Assembly: GCA_023390555.1 (NCBI GenBank)
Contig: JAEWCQ010000006.1
Location: 1 to 64,000 of the forward strand
DNA from: Bacillota bacterium
GTDB lineage: Bacteria; Bacillota; Clostridia; Lachnospirales; Lachnospiraceae
Length of the DNA stretch: 64,000 bases
Direction: 5' to 3'
Below the pieces are notes generated by a model. The model was not told the DNA's origin and did not search any database. It worked only from the letters and a program-made list of their open reading frames with translations. The translations under genes were made by a program, and so were the position numbers. This document shows positions 42,428 through 52,217 of this stretch, piece by piece. Every line of letters begins with the position of its first letter. The first letter of the stretch is position 1.

Positions 42428-43324
42428 ATGGACATCAGACAAATGAGATATTTTTTGGCAGTGGTGGACGAGGGACAGATTACCAAGGCTGCGGAACGCC
42501 TTCATATCGCTCAGTCAGCATTAAGCCAGCAGATCCGGCAAATGGAAGAGGAACTGGGTCAGCAGCTGTTTGAACGGCACGGCAGATATGTGGAACTCAC
42601 ACAGGGCGGCCATATTCTGCGCATGCGTGCCGAACAAATGATTTCACTTTTTCATTCTACCATACAGGAACTTCAGGACACGAATGAGGGGCAATCCGGG
42701 ATATTGAACATTGCAACACTGGCTTCTTCCGATACCTATGTTCTTCAGCTGTTGCAAAACTACATATCCATTTTTCATGAAACGTATCCGAACGTCACTT
42801 ACCAGATGTGGGCCGGAGATACCAGCAGGATACAGGAACTGCTCGACCGGGAGCTGGTGGAAATCGGAATCGTCAGAACTCCGGTCGATTTTCGGAAATA
42901 TACGCTTTTGGATCGTACCAAAAAATCGCTTCTGGATCCCATGGTAGCCGTATACGACAGGAAATGGGATTCCGGCATCGGTGTGGACCTGATTACGATG
43001 AAAGATTTAAAAGATAAACCGTTGATTCTGCACCGCCGAAACCAGCAGAAAACGATTGATGCCTGCCGAAATCACGGATTTGAACCAAACATTTTCTGTA
43101 TCAGCGATGACATCCGGGCTATGCTTACCTGGGCGGAAACCGGACTGGGTATTACGATTCTTACGAATTCTTCCGTCTTCGCTCTGCAGAACAAACAAAT
43201 TTGTATCCGGGAAATCGACGAACAGGCCCTCAAAAGCGAAGTCGTGATGATTCGGCGCAAAGAACACTACCTATCGGCCGTAGCACGCAATTTTATTGAA
43301 ATTGTGAATAGCCGATTCGAGTAG
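42428..43324 (+). CDS. LysR-family transcriptional regulator
   Basis: The 298-residue regulator has an N-terminal winged HTH (MRYFLAVVDEGQITKAAERL, HIAQSALSQQIRQMEEELGQ) and a C-terminal periplasmic-binding-like effector domain (about 92-295). The ATG at 42428 follows AAAGGGATAACGGA; the frame reaches 42323. It probably regulates the divergent DMT exporter. Confidence 0.93.
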   Translation: MDIRQMRYFLAVVDEGQITKAAERLHIAQSALSQQIRQMEEELGQQLFERHGRYVELTQGGHILRMRAEQMISLFHSTIQELQDTNEGQSGILNIATLASSDTYVLQLLQNYISIFHETYPNVTYQMWAGDTSRIQELLDRELVEIGIVRTPVDFRKYTLLDRTKKSLLDPMVAVYDRKWDSGIGVDLITMKDLKDKPLILHRRNQQKTIDACRNHGFEPNIFCISDDIRAMLTWAETGLGITILTNSSVFALQNKQICIREIDEQALKSEVVMIRRKEHYLSAVARNFIEIVNSRFE

Positions 43325-43448
43325 CGATTCATTCTGTGAAATGTTATGCATTCCCGCCTTGAGATGTGCATACTGCACGCAGTGCTTTTTGATTCATGGG
43401 AATCAAGGCTTTTGCACTTTCATGCAACAGGACCTCTCTTAAATGAAC

Positions 43449-43480
43449 TAAAAAATAAGCCGGAATTTTCCGGCTTATCT
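43449..43480 (-). terminator. Terminator of the giant adhesin gene
   Basis: Stem ATAAGCCGG/CCGGCTTAT with short loop, then TTTTTT on the minus strand, 30 bp after the adhesin stop. It may also stop the convergent LysR transcript. Confidence 0.85.
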
Positions 43481-43510
43481 TTCATTTTACCTCTATTTTG
43501 AACTACGAAC

Positions 43511-46500
43511 TCAATCGTTGTTCCGTTTTCTTTTCAGCAATTCAATTCCCATGACCAACGTTGCCGTAGCAGCTACAAGCGTCCACAGCAGCAGCGGGGA
43601 ATCATCTCCTGTTTTCACTGCGGATATCGTTTCTTCCGTGGATTTGTCTGCTTCCACGGATGTCCCGACCGGATCTGAGGTGCCGTTCTCCGTTTCGGTT
43701 CCCAATTCAGAAGACGGTGGCGTATTGTAAAATATGAGGCTTACATCCTGACCGCTCTGTGCACTGACCGTTACCGACAGTCTGGACGTTACTTTGACAT
43801 AATTCTTATACCCGGTTATCTGGGCAATCACATAGTTTCCAGGCGGCACATCCTGAAACAGGAATCTGCCATCTGCATCGGTATATGCGATTTTATTTAG
43901 ATATACATTTTTTTCACTAAAATCTGTCGTGCCTGCAAGAAATAATCCCATCTTGATATTTGCAAGCTTTTTCCCTTCCGTTGTCAGAACGGTTCCCATT
44001 ACATCCTGTGTATACGGTGTATTCACGATATTATAAGTGACCAGCTGACCGAACTGTAAAGTCGTATCTGGCTGCAGAGTAATCGGAACACTGCTGTTTA
44101 AAATCATCGTAACCGATACTTTATTTGCGGCATCTTGGGTTACCCGAATCGTATAATCCGCTGTCGCCTTATAGCCCTCCGGTATGGATTCCGTCAACGT
44201 ATAGGTTCCGACCGGCAGATTTGTAATTTTGATATATCCGTTCTGATCCGTTGTCAGTGTCTGGCTGCCGATACCTGCACCGTCATAATCCCGGACTCCG
44301 GAAAGTGTAAACGAAACACCGGAAAGCCTTGTTCCCCGGATGCCATCCGTCTTGACTAGCGCAAAGTCTGCATATGCCTTCTTATTTACGAGTGTCACCG
44401 TATTTTCCGCCGTACCAATTGTTACCTTATGCTTTACCAGTGCCCCACTGGAATCGAAATCGGCAAGATATCCTGTTGGCGTCTGTACCTCTGTGACATA
44501 ATAATCTCCGTATAAAAAGGCAGTATTCGCACCTGAGCCGATGATATATTTCGATCCTTCCGTTGATTTTGCATCTGCTCCGTAAATATCTGAAATGGTA
44601 TAAGTCCCGTCTCCATCGGCATCTGTCAAAACGGCCAGCAGCGTATTGTCCTGCGCATACAGATGGAATGCGGCACCTGTCAGTTTCGTTCCATCCGGAT
44701 CCTTCTTTATAATACTAAAAGTTCCTCTCTTGGCCTGATTGATGAACGTTGTGCCAACATCATACACAAAAGTAGACGAATCACTGGTAATATGACACTG
44801 TTCCCGGATATCATCCGCTGTTATAGAGACAGCTGCGGCGGAAACCGTGTAATGCGACGACGGAGCCGAACTTTCTGAAAATTGATAATCCATAAGCGGA
44901 ACATTGGTAAAGGTCACGGTGCCATCCGAGGCAGATGCAGCCGTCCCACTTCCGTACAATGCGGTCATGCTATCCAGAATACCGATTGCCTTTGAACGGA
45001 ATACCGCCCCAATAAGCGCGTTTCCGGCTTCATCCGTCTTATGCAGCACAATCGTACCTGTAATCGGACTGTTTTTCAGGACATAAGACGAACCGTCTTT
45101 CACGACCTGATTTCCCTTTTCATCCAGCATGCTCACGCTCAATACCGAAGTGCCTCCATCCGAAATCATTTTGACAGAAACAGAATAGCTGACATCGCTC
45201 TTTTGGTACCCTGCAGGATTTCCCGTCTCTCTGAGCGTATATTCTCCTGCCGCCAAGGAAGAAAAGGATGCCTTTCCCTCTGCATCTGTAGTTACCAGCT
45301 GCGTATTGCCATCCAGATCCGTCAGGCTGAAGGTCGCTCCGTACAAAGTCTTACCGGTCAGGGAATCCTTTTTGATCAGAGAGAAGACAGCACCTGTGGC
45401 CAATTGATTCTCAATCGGGCATACGATTTCACTTACCGGCTGCCCCTCCTTATAAAATGCATCTTCTGAAATGTTCGCTACCTGTCCGGTGTAATACCCG
45501 CTTTGCGGCAGCACCTCCTCAATCTGGTAGGAGCCATACGGAACATCGGCAAGCACCGCCTTTCCATTCGCATCTGTCTTCACCGTGCAGCTGTCGGTCG
45601 CAGTTCCATCTTTATCTGTAAATGGCAGATAATTACGGTCTCCGGTATATGTTACCTTGAACGTAACACCCTGCAGGCTATAGTAAGCCGGATTTCCTGC
45701 AAAACTTTTCTCCAGAACCAGATTCGCTGTCACCGGAGCATCTTCCACCGAAAACAAAACATTCGAACCGGTTGTATTGAGGAGCGCATTTGCACTGGCC
45801 GTATTGAGCAGCGAGTGTCCCGAAGTGTCCGTAATAACGATCTTGGCCTTGTTCTGCCCGTCCTTGGTAATTGTGACAATCCTGTCTTCCATTTTTGTAT
45901 AGCTTTTCGGTACTACACTTTCGGAAAGCGTATAACTGCCGGCCGGAACATCCTCGAACGAGGTCATCCCAGTTGCATCTGTTGCTGCGCTGATGGCGGT
46001 ATATACGCTTCCATCCAGACTTGATGTCCCTTTCAATGTATAGATTACGCCAGCCAGCGGCTCTCCATTCCCGGCATCTGTTTTCTGAATCTGAAATCCG
46101 GTCAACACCTTGCTGTTAATAAAACTGCCCTGTTCCGGAGCATTGCAGACCGTTATCGCATTATTCCCGTCCGAAAAAGCATAACTGTACTGATTATGAT
46201 AAGTAGCTGCATCACCACCCATCGTAATGCCAAACTCATACCTGTTCAGATTCCCATCCGTATCTTCGTCTCTATAGTATCCTTCCGGAGTGGTTGTCTC
46301 TGACAGATAGTATACACCATAGGCCAGTTCATTTCCTTTTATATAAGGAGCATCCAGATAGAGCGGATTTGTCCTGCCGCTTAAATCGGTCGTACCATTT
46401 GTTGTTGCAAGTGTATACATTCCGTCTCCATCCAGATCCGTTAGATATGCCACGGCCTCATCCGTATTCTTGTCATAAATGGTAAACGCAGCTCCTGTCA

Positions 46501-49500
46501 GGGCATTTCCAGCATCGTCCTCTTTGTTGACCGTTACGGTTCCACGGACCAGTGTATCGGTCTGCTCCGAATACTCCACGGTAAATGAAGTGCTTGCTGC
46601 AGTCAGTCCCGCAGCACTGGTCAGGTAAGATTTCGAAATCGTAACCGCCGAACAGGTGTCGTATCCGTCCGGTGCCGATGTCTCTGTCAACTGATAATTG
46701 GAAAACGGAATATCCGAAAATGTAACTCTGCCATTCGCATCGGATGTGGCCGTATAGCTTTTTGCTGTGTTGTCCGTATCACGCAGCGTAAATACTGCTC
46801 CCGACAGAGTTTTCCCATCATCCGTTTTCTTTAGAAACGTAAGCGTACCGGTGATCGGTGTATTTGTCATAACAAAGGTATTTGCAGCTGTTTTTGTTAT
46901 CATTCCGGACGCATCTGCAATTGCAGTTGCCGCAGTGGATGCGCCACTGGCGGTGGTAATGGTAACCGCATATTCCACACTGCAGGCATCCGGATCATAA
47001 CCGACTGCATTTGCCGTTTCTTTTAATATATAAGTTCCTGCCGGAATGCCGGTAAAGCTCGCAACTCCCGAAGCATTCGTGACCTGTGAATAGGACAGAT
47101 TATTTCCGGAGGAAGAGGTCAGCGTATAGGTCACTCCACTTAATGGTAATCCGCTCGAAGCATCCTGCTTTGTGATTGTGAAACTGCCCGTCGCCAGCGT
47201 ATTATTGATTGACTTCGTGACAGCGGCATTCAAGATACCACTGGTGTAATAATCTGCCGATTCCAGATAAAAAGTCCCCGGATTCTTACAGTACCCGGTT
47301 GCAGGCATCACTTCCGTGATGGAATAGCGTCCGTAGGGCAGATTTCCAAGTACGGCCATACCGCTTGCTGCATCTGTTGTTACCGTTGTATTATTTACCG
47401 CCGTTCCTGTTTCATTGGTAAATGGCTTATATCCATCTGCGGTTCCATATGCATTTGTCAGGTAGGTAATTTTAAACGTGACCTGACTGTTGTTATTTTC
47501 GCGAAGTGCGGATACACAGTTTGCCGCAAATGTCTTATTCAACATCAGATTTGTGGTCACACGTACGTCCGTTACTGCATCAAAGGTGTAGGTAAATGTC
47601 TTGGCTGTTGTTGCATAAGAATCGTCAGCGGTAATCTTATCCAGAAGGTCGGTTGTTGTTACTGCCTGCACTTCATTACTTATCTGATATCCGGCAGCTG
47701 CCGTAGTTTCCCGAAGCCAGTAATTGCCATAAGGCACATTTGAAAAGGTCGCAACTCCATTCGTACCGGTTGTAGCCGTATAAGCTGCAGCTCCCGCACA
47801 TGCCTCATCTGTAAACAAGCCATAGACCGCACCCTTCACATTGACGCTGGAAACTGCGGCATCCGTTTTATGGACCGTCAGAGTGCCTTTTGCAACGGCA
47901 TCTGTAATTATATACCCGGCTTGGTCATCACCGGTTATCGTACCGTCCCCGCTTCCCGACGACTGCGTAATTGTAAAGGATTTATCCGTATTGACGACCA
48001 CGGTATAGATATGCTGGTCTACGCCCCACTTATCCGGAGCGGAGGTCTCCTGTAGAGAATACGTGCCGGGATCGACATTTTCGAACGTAACAATTCCGAA
48101 CGCATTGCTGACTGCAGTGAAGGTTTTTACCTTTCCGGAATTACTTCCGGAAAGATAGGTCAGCTTATAATTAGCACCTGCTACTACCCCGGTCGTATTT
48201 GTTTCACTCAAACCCATTTTAACAAAAGAAATATGAATATCATCTACCGCATCTACAAACGAAAGCTGCAGCCGGTTACTGGTTGTCTTGACTGTCATTC
48301 CATCCGAAGTGCGACTTCCGACCGTTTTACCTGTCCCATACAGATCGGTCAGTACTGTTGTATCCGCACTCGCCTCAGCTTCTTTCAGGAAAATGAAATA
48401 CTGGGCATGATCACTCTTCACATATCCCGCAGGTGCCTGCGTCTCAGTCACTTCATACACCCAGCCGTAATAGATTCCGGAATAGTATGCATAACCACCA
48501 ACGTTTGTCGTATTGCTGCGGATCGTATCATAATCCAGATTCGTTACAGTTCCGGTATCCGCATGGAAAACTGCCACCGGTTTGATCTGATATGTCGCAT
48601 CAGACAATACCAGAGGAACGGAACTGTCTGAATTGCCACTCTGCTTAACAATCTTTACATACGGCAGACCGCATGCCGTTGCATAATCCGCAAGTGTAAG
48701 TGAACCGCTTGCATCGGAAGACTTATCTCCGGTGGTAAGCCCCGCATCCGTGCCTCCGCACAATAATTTCACGTTGTTCTTGAGCGATGTCATATCCGAT
48801 ATGTCAGAAGTAATACCGGTATCATAGGTGATGATCAGCGCTTTTCCAAGGTATTCGGTCGGAATCGTCCAGGTAAAACCCTTGTACTTTCCATCCAGCA
48901 GCGCGGATGCCAGTACCGATTCTGATCCATTGAGCAGCAATGTCCCATCGCTGACTGCATAGCTTCCGTCTGCATTGATATCCGATAAATCAATGGCATA
49001 TACCTTTTCCGTTCCGGGGATGATTTCAAAGGAGGCGTTGCTCAGTGTATCCTGCAGTGCGTACGTCTTGCTGCTGTCCAGATCCAGCCCCGTCAAATTA
49101 AAACAGGTAGTCCAATGAATCACTTTCTTTGTTGCATCATAGGTTCCGGTTTTGGACAATGCTTTTGCGGACGCCGTAACACCGTCAGAATCTGAAGGAC
49201 TGATATCTGTTCCATAGATCGACGCATGCAGTACCGCATTATTCTGAAAATCATAGGTCTGGGAATCCGATGTCTGTTTGGACATGACCGCATCAAAATA
49301 CGCATCTGTCACGACTGTCGTATAGGTAATCACATATGAATCGGTATTCTGTGTGCTGTTTGCGAATGTAAAAGAGGCACTCCCGGCACTGCTCACATCT
49401 GACGGTGCTATGGCAGCTGCTGTGACCAGTGCTGCTATAGCGGCGGTGTCGGTAACCGTTGTTGTCGTACCGTCCGCAGTAATTCGCTTCACACTGTCAA

Positions 49501-51943
49501 TCCCATCAAACTGCATACCGACCGGAAGCGTATCCTGAACCGCATAGGAAGCGCCGCTGATGGCCGCAGACAGCGGAACATGATTCTGATTGACCGTCAG
49601 CTTCCACTGCACTTCATGTGTTTTATAATGATAGGCAGACGCTGCCGCCTTATCGAAAATCTGATTGGTGATTTTGGCACTTACTACATCCGTAATGTCC
49701 TGTAAGGAAACGGACGGGTCTGACTCTGAATACGCCGAAGCACTGTTCTTCACCGTTGTACCGCTTGTATGATTGCTTCCAAGAAGTCCCGGATCCTCTA
49801 CTCTGGTATTCATCGTGAATGTATAATATTCATCTGCCGCAAGATCACCGAAATACAGTTTCACCACCTGAGGATTCGTACCTGTTACCGTATAATAAGG
49901 CGTCTGAGCCGTATCACTGGAGATCGTAGCAGCCTGCGAACTGCCGGCTTTTGTATGCTTCACGGATGTAAATCCGGTTAAGACTGTATTGGAAGGAAGT
50001 GTATCGGTCAGATAAAAGCCACTGGTTGCCACGCCTGCATTATTGACGGTAAATTTCCAACTCAGTGTCTGACTGTCCGGATCGTAGTTCCCAGCAGTCT
50101 TGGAGAAATAAGAATTACTCGTCGTCGCAGACTTTTTCAGTTCAAAGTTGAACACAGGCTCAATTGCCGTTCCGGTTCCCGGTCCTATACCCGGATACAG
50201 ATAGCCTTTCCATACTACCTTTGCCTCATTGGAATGAGAGACCGTTGTTCCGCTGCTCAGATCTACCGAAGCAACGTTTTTACTTGTGTAAGTAAACGCA
50301 ACTGTTCCGCAGTTCATATAGTCTTCCGTCGGAATCAGCATGACACTGGTTCCGTCTTCTCTCTGATAATAGTATGCTTTCGATGCGCTGTAGTCCGTGC
50401 CAAGTGCCGCTTTGATTTCCATCGCTTTCTCGATGGTCATATTTTCATAGGAGGTCAAAAGATCTGCCAGTCCGTCGTGGGAAACGGTCAGCGAGTTCAG
50501 ATCCACCATTTCCATGGCTGCAGTTGCGCCCCCTGTCACACGGACCCGGTTCGACGGGTAATATTCCTGGGATTTTACTTTCGTATCATTATCAAGCACG
50601 TCAATAATAAAGGCACTTGCGTCCCCGTCATTTTTTTCCAGATTAAAATTCCCTTCAATGGTCCAGTTAATCAGACTTCCATCCTCCGGATCGGTAGTAC
50701 CCGTTTTATCGATAAAAGAAATCTGAATCGTATTTGTATCCTGTGCCTGTGCGGCCACTTTTGTCTGATCGGAGGCATCCGAACTATATAGATCCGCCAG
50801 ATTGGTTACAGACAGGGAATAGTTCTTGTCACTGATCAGTTTTTGATATTCTTCCCCCGTTACCTGCATCCGAAGTTTCAGCACCACGTCAGCCGTCCCC
50901 TCTGCTGCCACACTCTGATCTGACGGTATCGTATATGCCAGACTGCCTGCTGCGGTAGCTGCTGCCAGTTCATCAGTCGTATATGTTTTTATCGTATTCC
51001 CCGAATACTCTACACTGGCCGAAACCAGTTCCATCCCTGCAGGCAGGGTATCTACGATTTCTTTTCCAATGAGGTTCTCCGCATCCGTACAGTTATTTCC
51101 GGTTGCAGTAATCGTATAATCAATATAATTGCGGTTCTCCGTATAGCTTCCGCTCTTACTGATTTCAAAACTCGGCGATGGGGTTTCCGGGACCGGTACT
51201 TCGGACTCCTCCAAAAACAGAATGTCTGCATCGTCACTCCATACAAGTGAATAGTTCGTATCCGTACTGGCGGCCTTGTCTGCATCCAGCTGCAAGGTAA
51301 TGGATACGCCGGCAGTGACATTGGTAAATGCATAGATCATATAGTTAAAATGAATCACCAGATTCGTTTTATCCGGATCCGCCGTGGATTCGAATGTGTA
51401 GGTACCAACCGTAAGGTCCTGCCCGTTGACAACCTTCTCCGCAACGAAGGAACCGCTCCCGCTCATATTCTGTACCAGAGAGGAACTGATCGGTAGCGTA
51501 ATGGTCGGCAGCGTAAAACCGTCCTGTGACAGCTTTGCAGCCACATCTGCCGAAAATTCAGTATCATTTTTCTGCAGCAGAGCAAGATTCGTACTGTCCG
51601 TGGTTCCTTCTTCCGTATTTCCGTTCATATCCGCGATCAGCGTATCCAGCTTCTCACCATTGGATGCATAATTCAAACTGTCCTTCATCACAAAATCCGC
51701 GTGCAAGGCCAGATTTCCGCCTGATGTACTTGTATTCACAATTGCAGTCGAAAAATAATCACTCAGATTCTGACTGCTGACCGTAGAATTGATATCCAGA
51801 AGGTTAATGGATGCCGCCCCCGTATTGACGGCTGCCTCTGCATATCGTACATTCTCCACAAAATCAAACCCGATTGTCTGAAACAATAAAATCACACATA
51901 AAATACCAGCCCAAACTCGCTTCCTGCCTTTTCTTTTCGCCAT
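43511..51943 (-). CDS. Giant SpaA/Cna-B repeat surface adhesin (2810 residues)
   Basis: Signal peptide with basic start (MAKRKGRKRVWAGILCVILL, cleavage near AEA). Residues about 265-1090 hold roughly five DUF11/isopeptide-type domains (LINWTIEGNF, LSWKFTVNN, VQWKLTVNQ, IHWTTCFNL; each with DTLP or DTLS). Residues about 1090-2730 hold about fourteen SpaA/Cna-B prealbumin-like modules (for example GSFTITKQDASSGLPLSGVT; GTIVLHKTDEAGNALIGAVF), which usually carry Lys-Asn isopeptide bonds. The C-terminus is AVKTGDDSPLLLW, a hydrophobic helix and KRKRNND: a sortase-type tail whose pentapeptide is VKTGD without the usual Pro. AAGGAG precedes the ATG. A c-di-GMP riboswitch lies in the leader. Confidence 0.92.
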   Translation of the reverse strand: MAKRKGRKRVWAGILCVILLFQTIGFDFVENVRYAEAAVNTGAASINLLDINSTVSSQNLSDYFSTAIVNTSTSGGNLALHADFVMKDSLNYASNGEKLDTLIADMNGNTEEGTTDSTNLALLQKNDTEFSADVAAKLSQDGFTLPTITLPISSSLVQNMSGSGSFVAEKVVNGQDLTVGTYTFESTADPDKTNLVIHFNYMIYAFTNVTAGVSITLQLDADKAASTDTNYSLVWSDDADILFLEESEVPVPETPSPSFEISKSGSYTENRNYIDYTITATGNNCTDAENLIGKEIVDTLPAGMELVSASVEYSGNTIKTYTTDELAAATAAGSLAYTIPSDQSVAAEGTADVVLKLRMQVTGEEYQKLISDKNYSLSVTNLADLYSSDASDQTKVAAQAQDTNTIQISFIDKTGTTDPEDGSLINWTIEGNFNLEKNDGDASAFIIDVLDNDTKVKSQEYYPSNRVRVTGGATAAMEMVDLNSLTVSHDGLADLLTSYENMTIEKAMEIKAALGTDYSASKAYYYQREDGTSVMLIPTEDYMNCGTVAFTYTSKNVASVDLSSGTTVSHSNEAKVVWKGYLYPGIGPGTGTAIEPVFNFELKKSATTSNSYFSKTAGNYDPDSQTLSWKFTVNNAGVATSGFYLTDTLPSNTVLTGFTSVKHTKAGSSQAATISSDTAQTPYYTVTGTNPQVVKLYFGDLAADEYYTFTMNTRVEDPGLLGSNHTSGTTVKNSASAYSESDPSVSLQDITDVVSAKITNQIFDKAAASAYHYKTHEVQWKLTVNQNHVPLSAAISGASYAVQDTLPVGMQFDGIDSVKRITADGTTTTVTDTAAIAALVTAAAIAPSDVSSAGSASFTFANSTQNTDSYVITYTTVVTDAYFDAVMSKQTSDSQTYDFQNNAVLHASIYGTDISPSDSDGVTASAKALSKTGTYDATKKVIHWTTCFNLTGLDLDSSKTYALQDTLSNASFEIIPGTEKVYAIDLSDINADGSYAVSDGTLLLNGSESVLASALLDGKYKGFTWTIPTEYLGKALIITYDTGITSDISDMTSLKNNVKLLCGGTDAGLTTGDKSSDASGSLTLADYATACGLPYVKIVKQSGNSDSSVPLVLSDATYQIKPVAVFHADTGTVTNLDYDTIRSNTTNVGGYAYYSGIYYGWVYEVTETQAPAGYVKSDHAQYFIFLKEAEASADTTVLTDLYGTGKTVGSRTSDGMTVKTTSNRLQLSFVDAVDDIHISFVKMGLSETNTTGVVAGANYKLTYLSGSNSGKVKTFTAVSNAFGIVTFENVDPGTYSLQETSAPDKWGVDQHIYTVVVNTDKSFTITQSSGSGDGTITGDDQAGYIITDAVAKGTLTVHKTDAAVSSVNVKGAVYGLFTDEACAGAAAYTATTGTNGVATFSNVPYGNYWLRETTAAAGYQISNEVQAVTTTDLLDKITADDSYATTAKTFTYTFDAVTDVRVTTNLMLNKTFAANCVSALRENNNSQVTFKITYLTNAYGTADGYKPFTNETGTAVNNTTVTTDAASGMAVLGNLPYGRYSITEVMPATGYCKNPGTFYLESADYYTSGILNAAVTKSINNTLATGSFTITKQDASSGLPLSGVTYTLTSSSGNNLSYSQVTNASGVASFTGIPAGTYILKETANAVGYDPDACSVEYAVTITTASGASTAATAIADASGMITKTAANTFVMTNTPITGTLTFLKKTDDGKTLSGAVFTLRDTDNTAKSYTATSDANGRVTFSDIPFSNYQLTETSAPDGYDTCSAVTISKSYLTSAAGLTAASTSFTVEYSEQTDTLVRGTVTVNKEDDAGNALTGAAFTIYDKNTDEAVAYLTDLDGDGMYTLATTNGTTDLSGRTNPLYLDAPYIKGNELAYGVYYLSETTTPEGYYRDEDTDGNLNRYEFGITMGGDAATYHNQYSYAFSDGNNAITVCNAPEQGSFINSKVLTGFQIQKTDAGNGEPLAGVIYTLKGTSSLDGSVYTAISAATDATGMTSFEDVPAGSYTLSESVVPKSYTKMEDRIVTITKDGQNKAKIVITDTSGHSLLNTASANALLNTTGSNVLFSVEDAPVTANLVLEKSFAGNPAYYSLQGVTFKVTYTGDRNYLPFTDKDGTATDSCTVKTDANGKAVLADVPYGSYQIEEVLPQSGYYTGQVANISEDAFYKEGQPVSEIVCPIENQLATGAVFSLIKKDSLTGKTLYGATFSLTDLDGNTQLVTTDAEGKASFSSLAAGEYTLRETGNPAGYQKSDVSYSVSVKMISDGGTSVLSVSMLDEKGNQVVKDGSSYVLKNSPITGTIVLHKTDEAGNALIGAVFRSKAIGILDSMTALYGSGTAASASDGTVTFTNVPLMDYQFSESSAPSSHYTVSAAAVSITADDIREQCHITSDSSTFVYDVGTTFINQAKRGTFSIIKKDPDGTKLTGAAFHLYAQDNTLLAVLTDADGDGTYTISDIYGADAKSTEGSKYIIGSGANTAFLYGDYYVTEVQTPTGYLADFDSSGALVKHKVTIGTAENTVTLVNKKAYADFALVKTDGIRGTRLSGVSFTLSGVRDYDGAGIGSQTLTTDQNGYIKITNLPVGTYTLTESIPEGYKATADYTIRVTQDAANKVSVTMILNSSVPITLQPDTTLQFGQLVTYNIVNTPYTQDVMGTVLTTEGKKLANIKMGLFLAGTTDFSEKNVYLNKIAYTDADGRFLFQDVPPGNYVIAQITGYKNYVKVTSRLSVTVSAQSGQDVSLIFYNTPPSSELGTETENGTSDPVGTSVEADKSTEETISAVKTGDDSPLLLWTLVAATATLVMGIELLKRKRNND

Positions 51944-52052
51944 TCCATAATCTCCTTATCCGTTCATTCAAATAATCTGTCTCTTCACAGTAAATACGCA
52001 TGCAGTGTTTGATAGCCATCAGGAAATTTTTTCCAAAAATTACCCCTTAACA

Positions 52053-52096
52053 TAAAAAAAGCAATAATAATCCTTAAAAAAAAGGATTATTATTGC
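52053..52096 (-). terminator. Riboswitch expression-platform terminator
   Basis: Stem GCAATAATAATCCTT/AAGGATTATTATTGC followed by TTTTTTT on the minus strand. Its first bases coincide with the 3' edge of the c-di-GMP aptamer, and it lies about 110 nt before the adhesin start, so it can decide whether the adhesin is transcribed. Confidence 0.88.
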
Positions 52097-52170
52097 GGCT
52101 TGGCAATCATAGGAAAGTCCCCTTAGACCCACAGCTTTGCGTCATTAATTTTCATTAATTTTGCCTATAT
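52094..52170 (-). promoter_or_regulatory. Cyclic-di-GMP class I (GEMM-I) riboswitch aptamer
   Basis: The minus strand reads GGCAAA, an ATTAAT-GAAA-ATTAAT hairpin with the GNRA tetraloop, GACGCAAAGC, GGGTCTAAGG, CCTATGATTGCC and AAGCCGC. These are the conserved blocks, in order and spacing, of the GEMM-I c-di-GMP riboswitch. It sits between a promoter and an intrinsic terminator in the leader of the giant adhesin. Whether ligand turns the gene on or off cannot be settled by eye. Confidence 0.92.
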
Positions 52171-52174
52171 TAAT

Positions 52175-52202
52175 ATATTAACGAAAAAACCGTTTCTGTC
52201 AA
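52175..52202 (-). promoter_or_regulatory. Promoter of the adhesin transcript
   Basis: TTGACA, 16-bp spacer, TAATAT on the minus strand. Transcription would start within a few bases of the aptamer, so the riboswitch is the very 5' end of the message. Confidence 0.75.
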
Positions 52203-52217
52203 CAAAAATGTTTCCTG

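Noticed and set aside
43740..48670. Periodic repeats of the adhesin gene considered as a CRISPR or satellite array
   Set aside because: The periodicity is at protein level (SpaA modules of about 90-130 residues) with diverged DNA; there are no short identical repeats with unique spacers.
52061..52096. Long perfect hairpin considered as a miniature transposable element
   Set aside because: It is followed by a seven-T run and directly abuts the c-di-GMP aptamer, so it is the riboswitch terminator.
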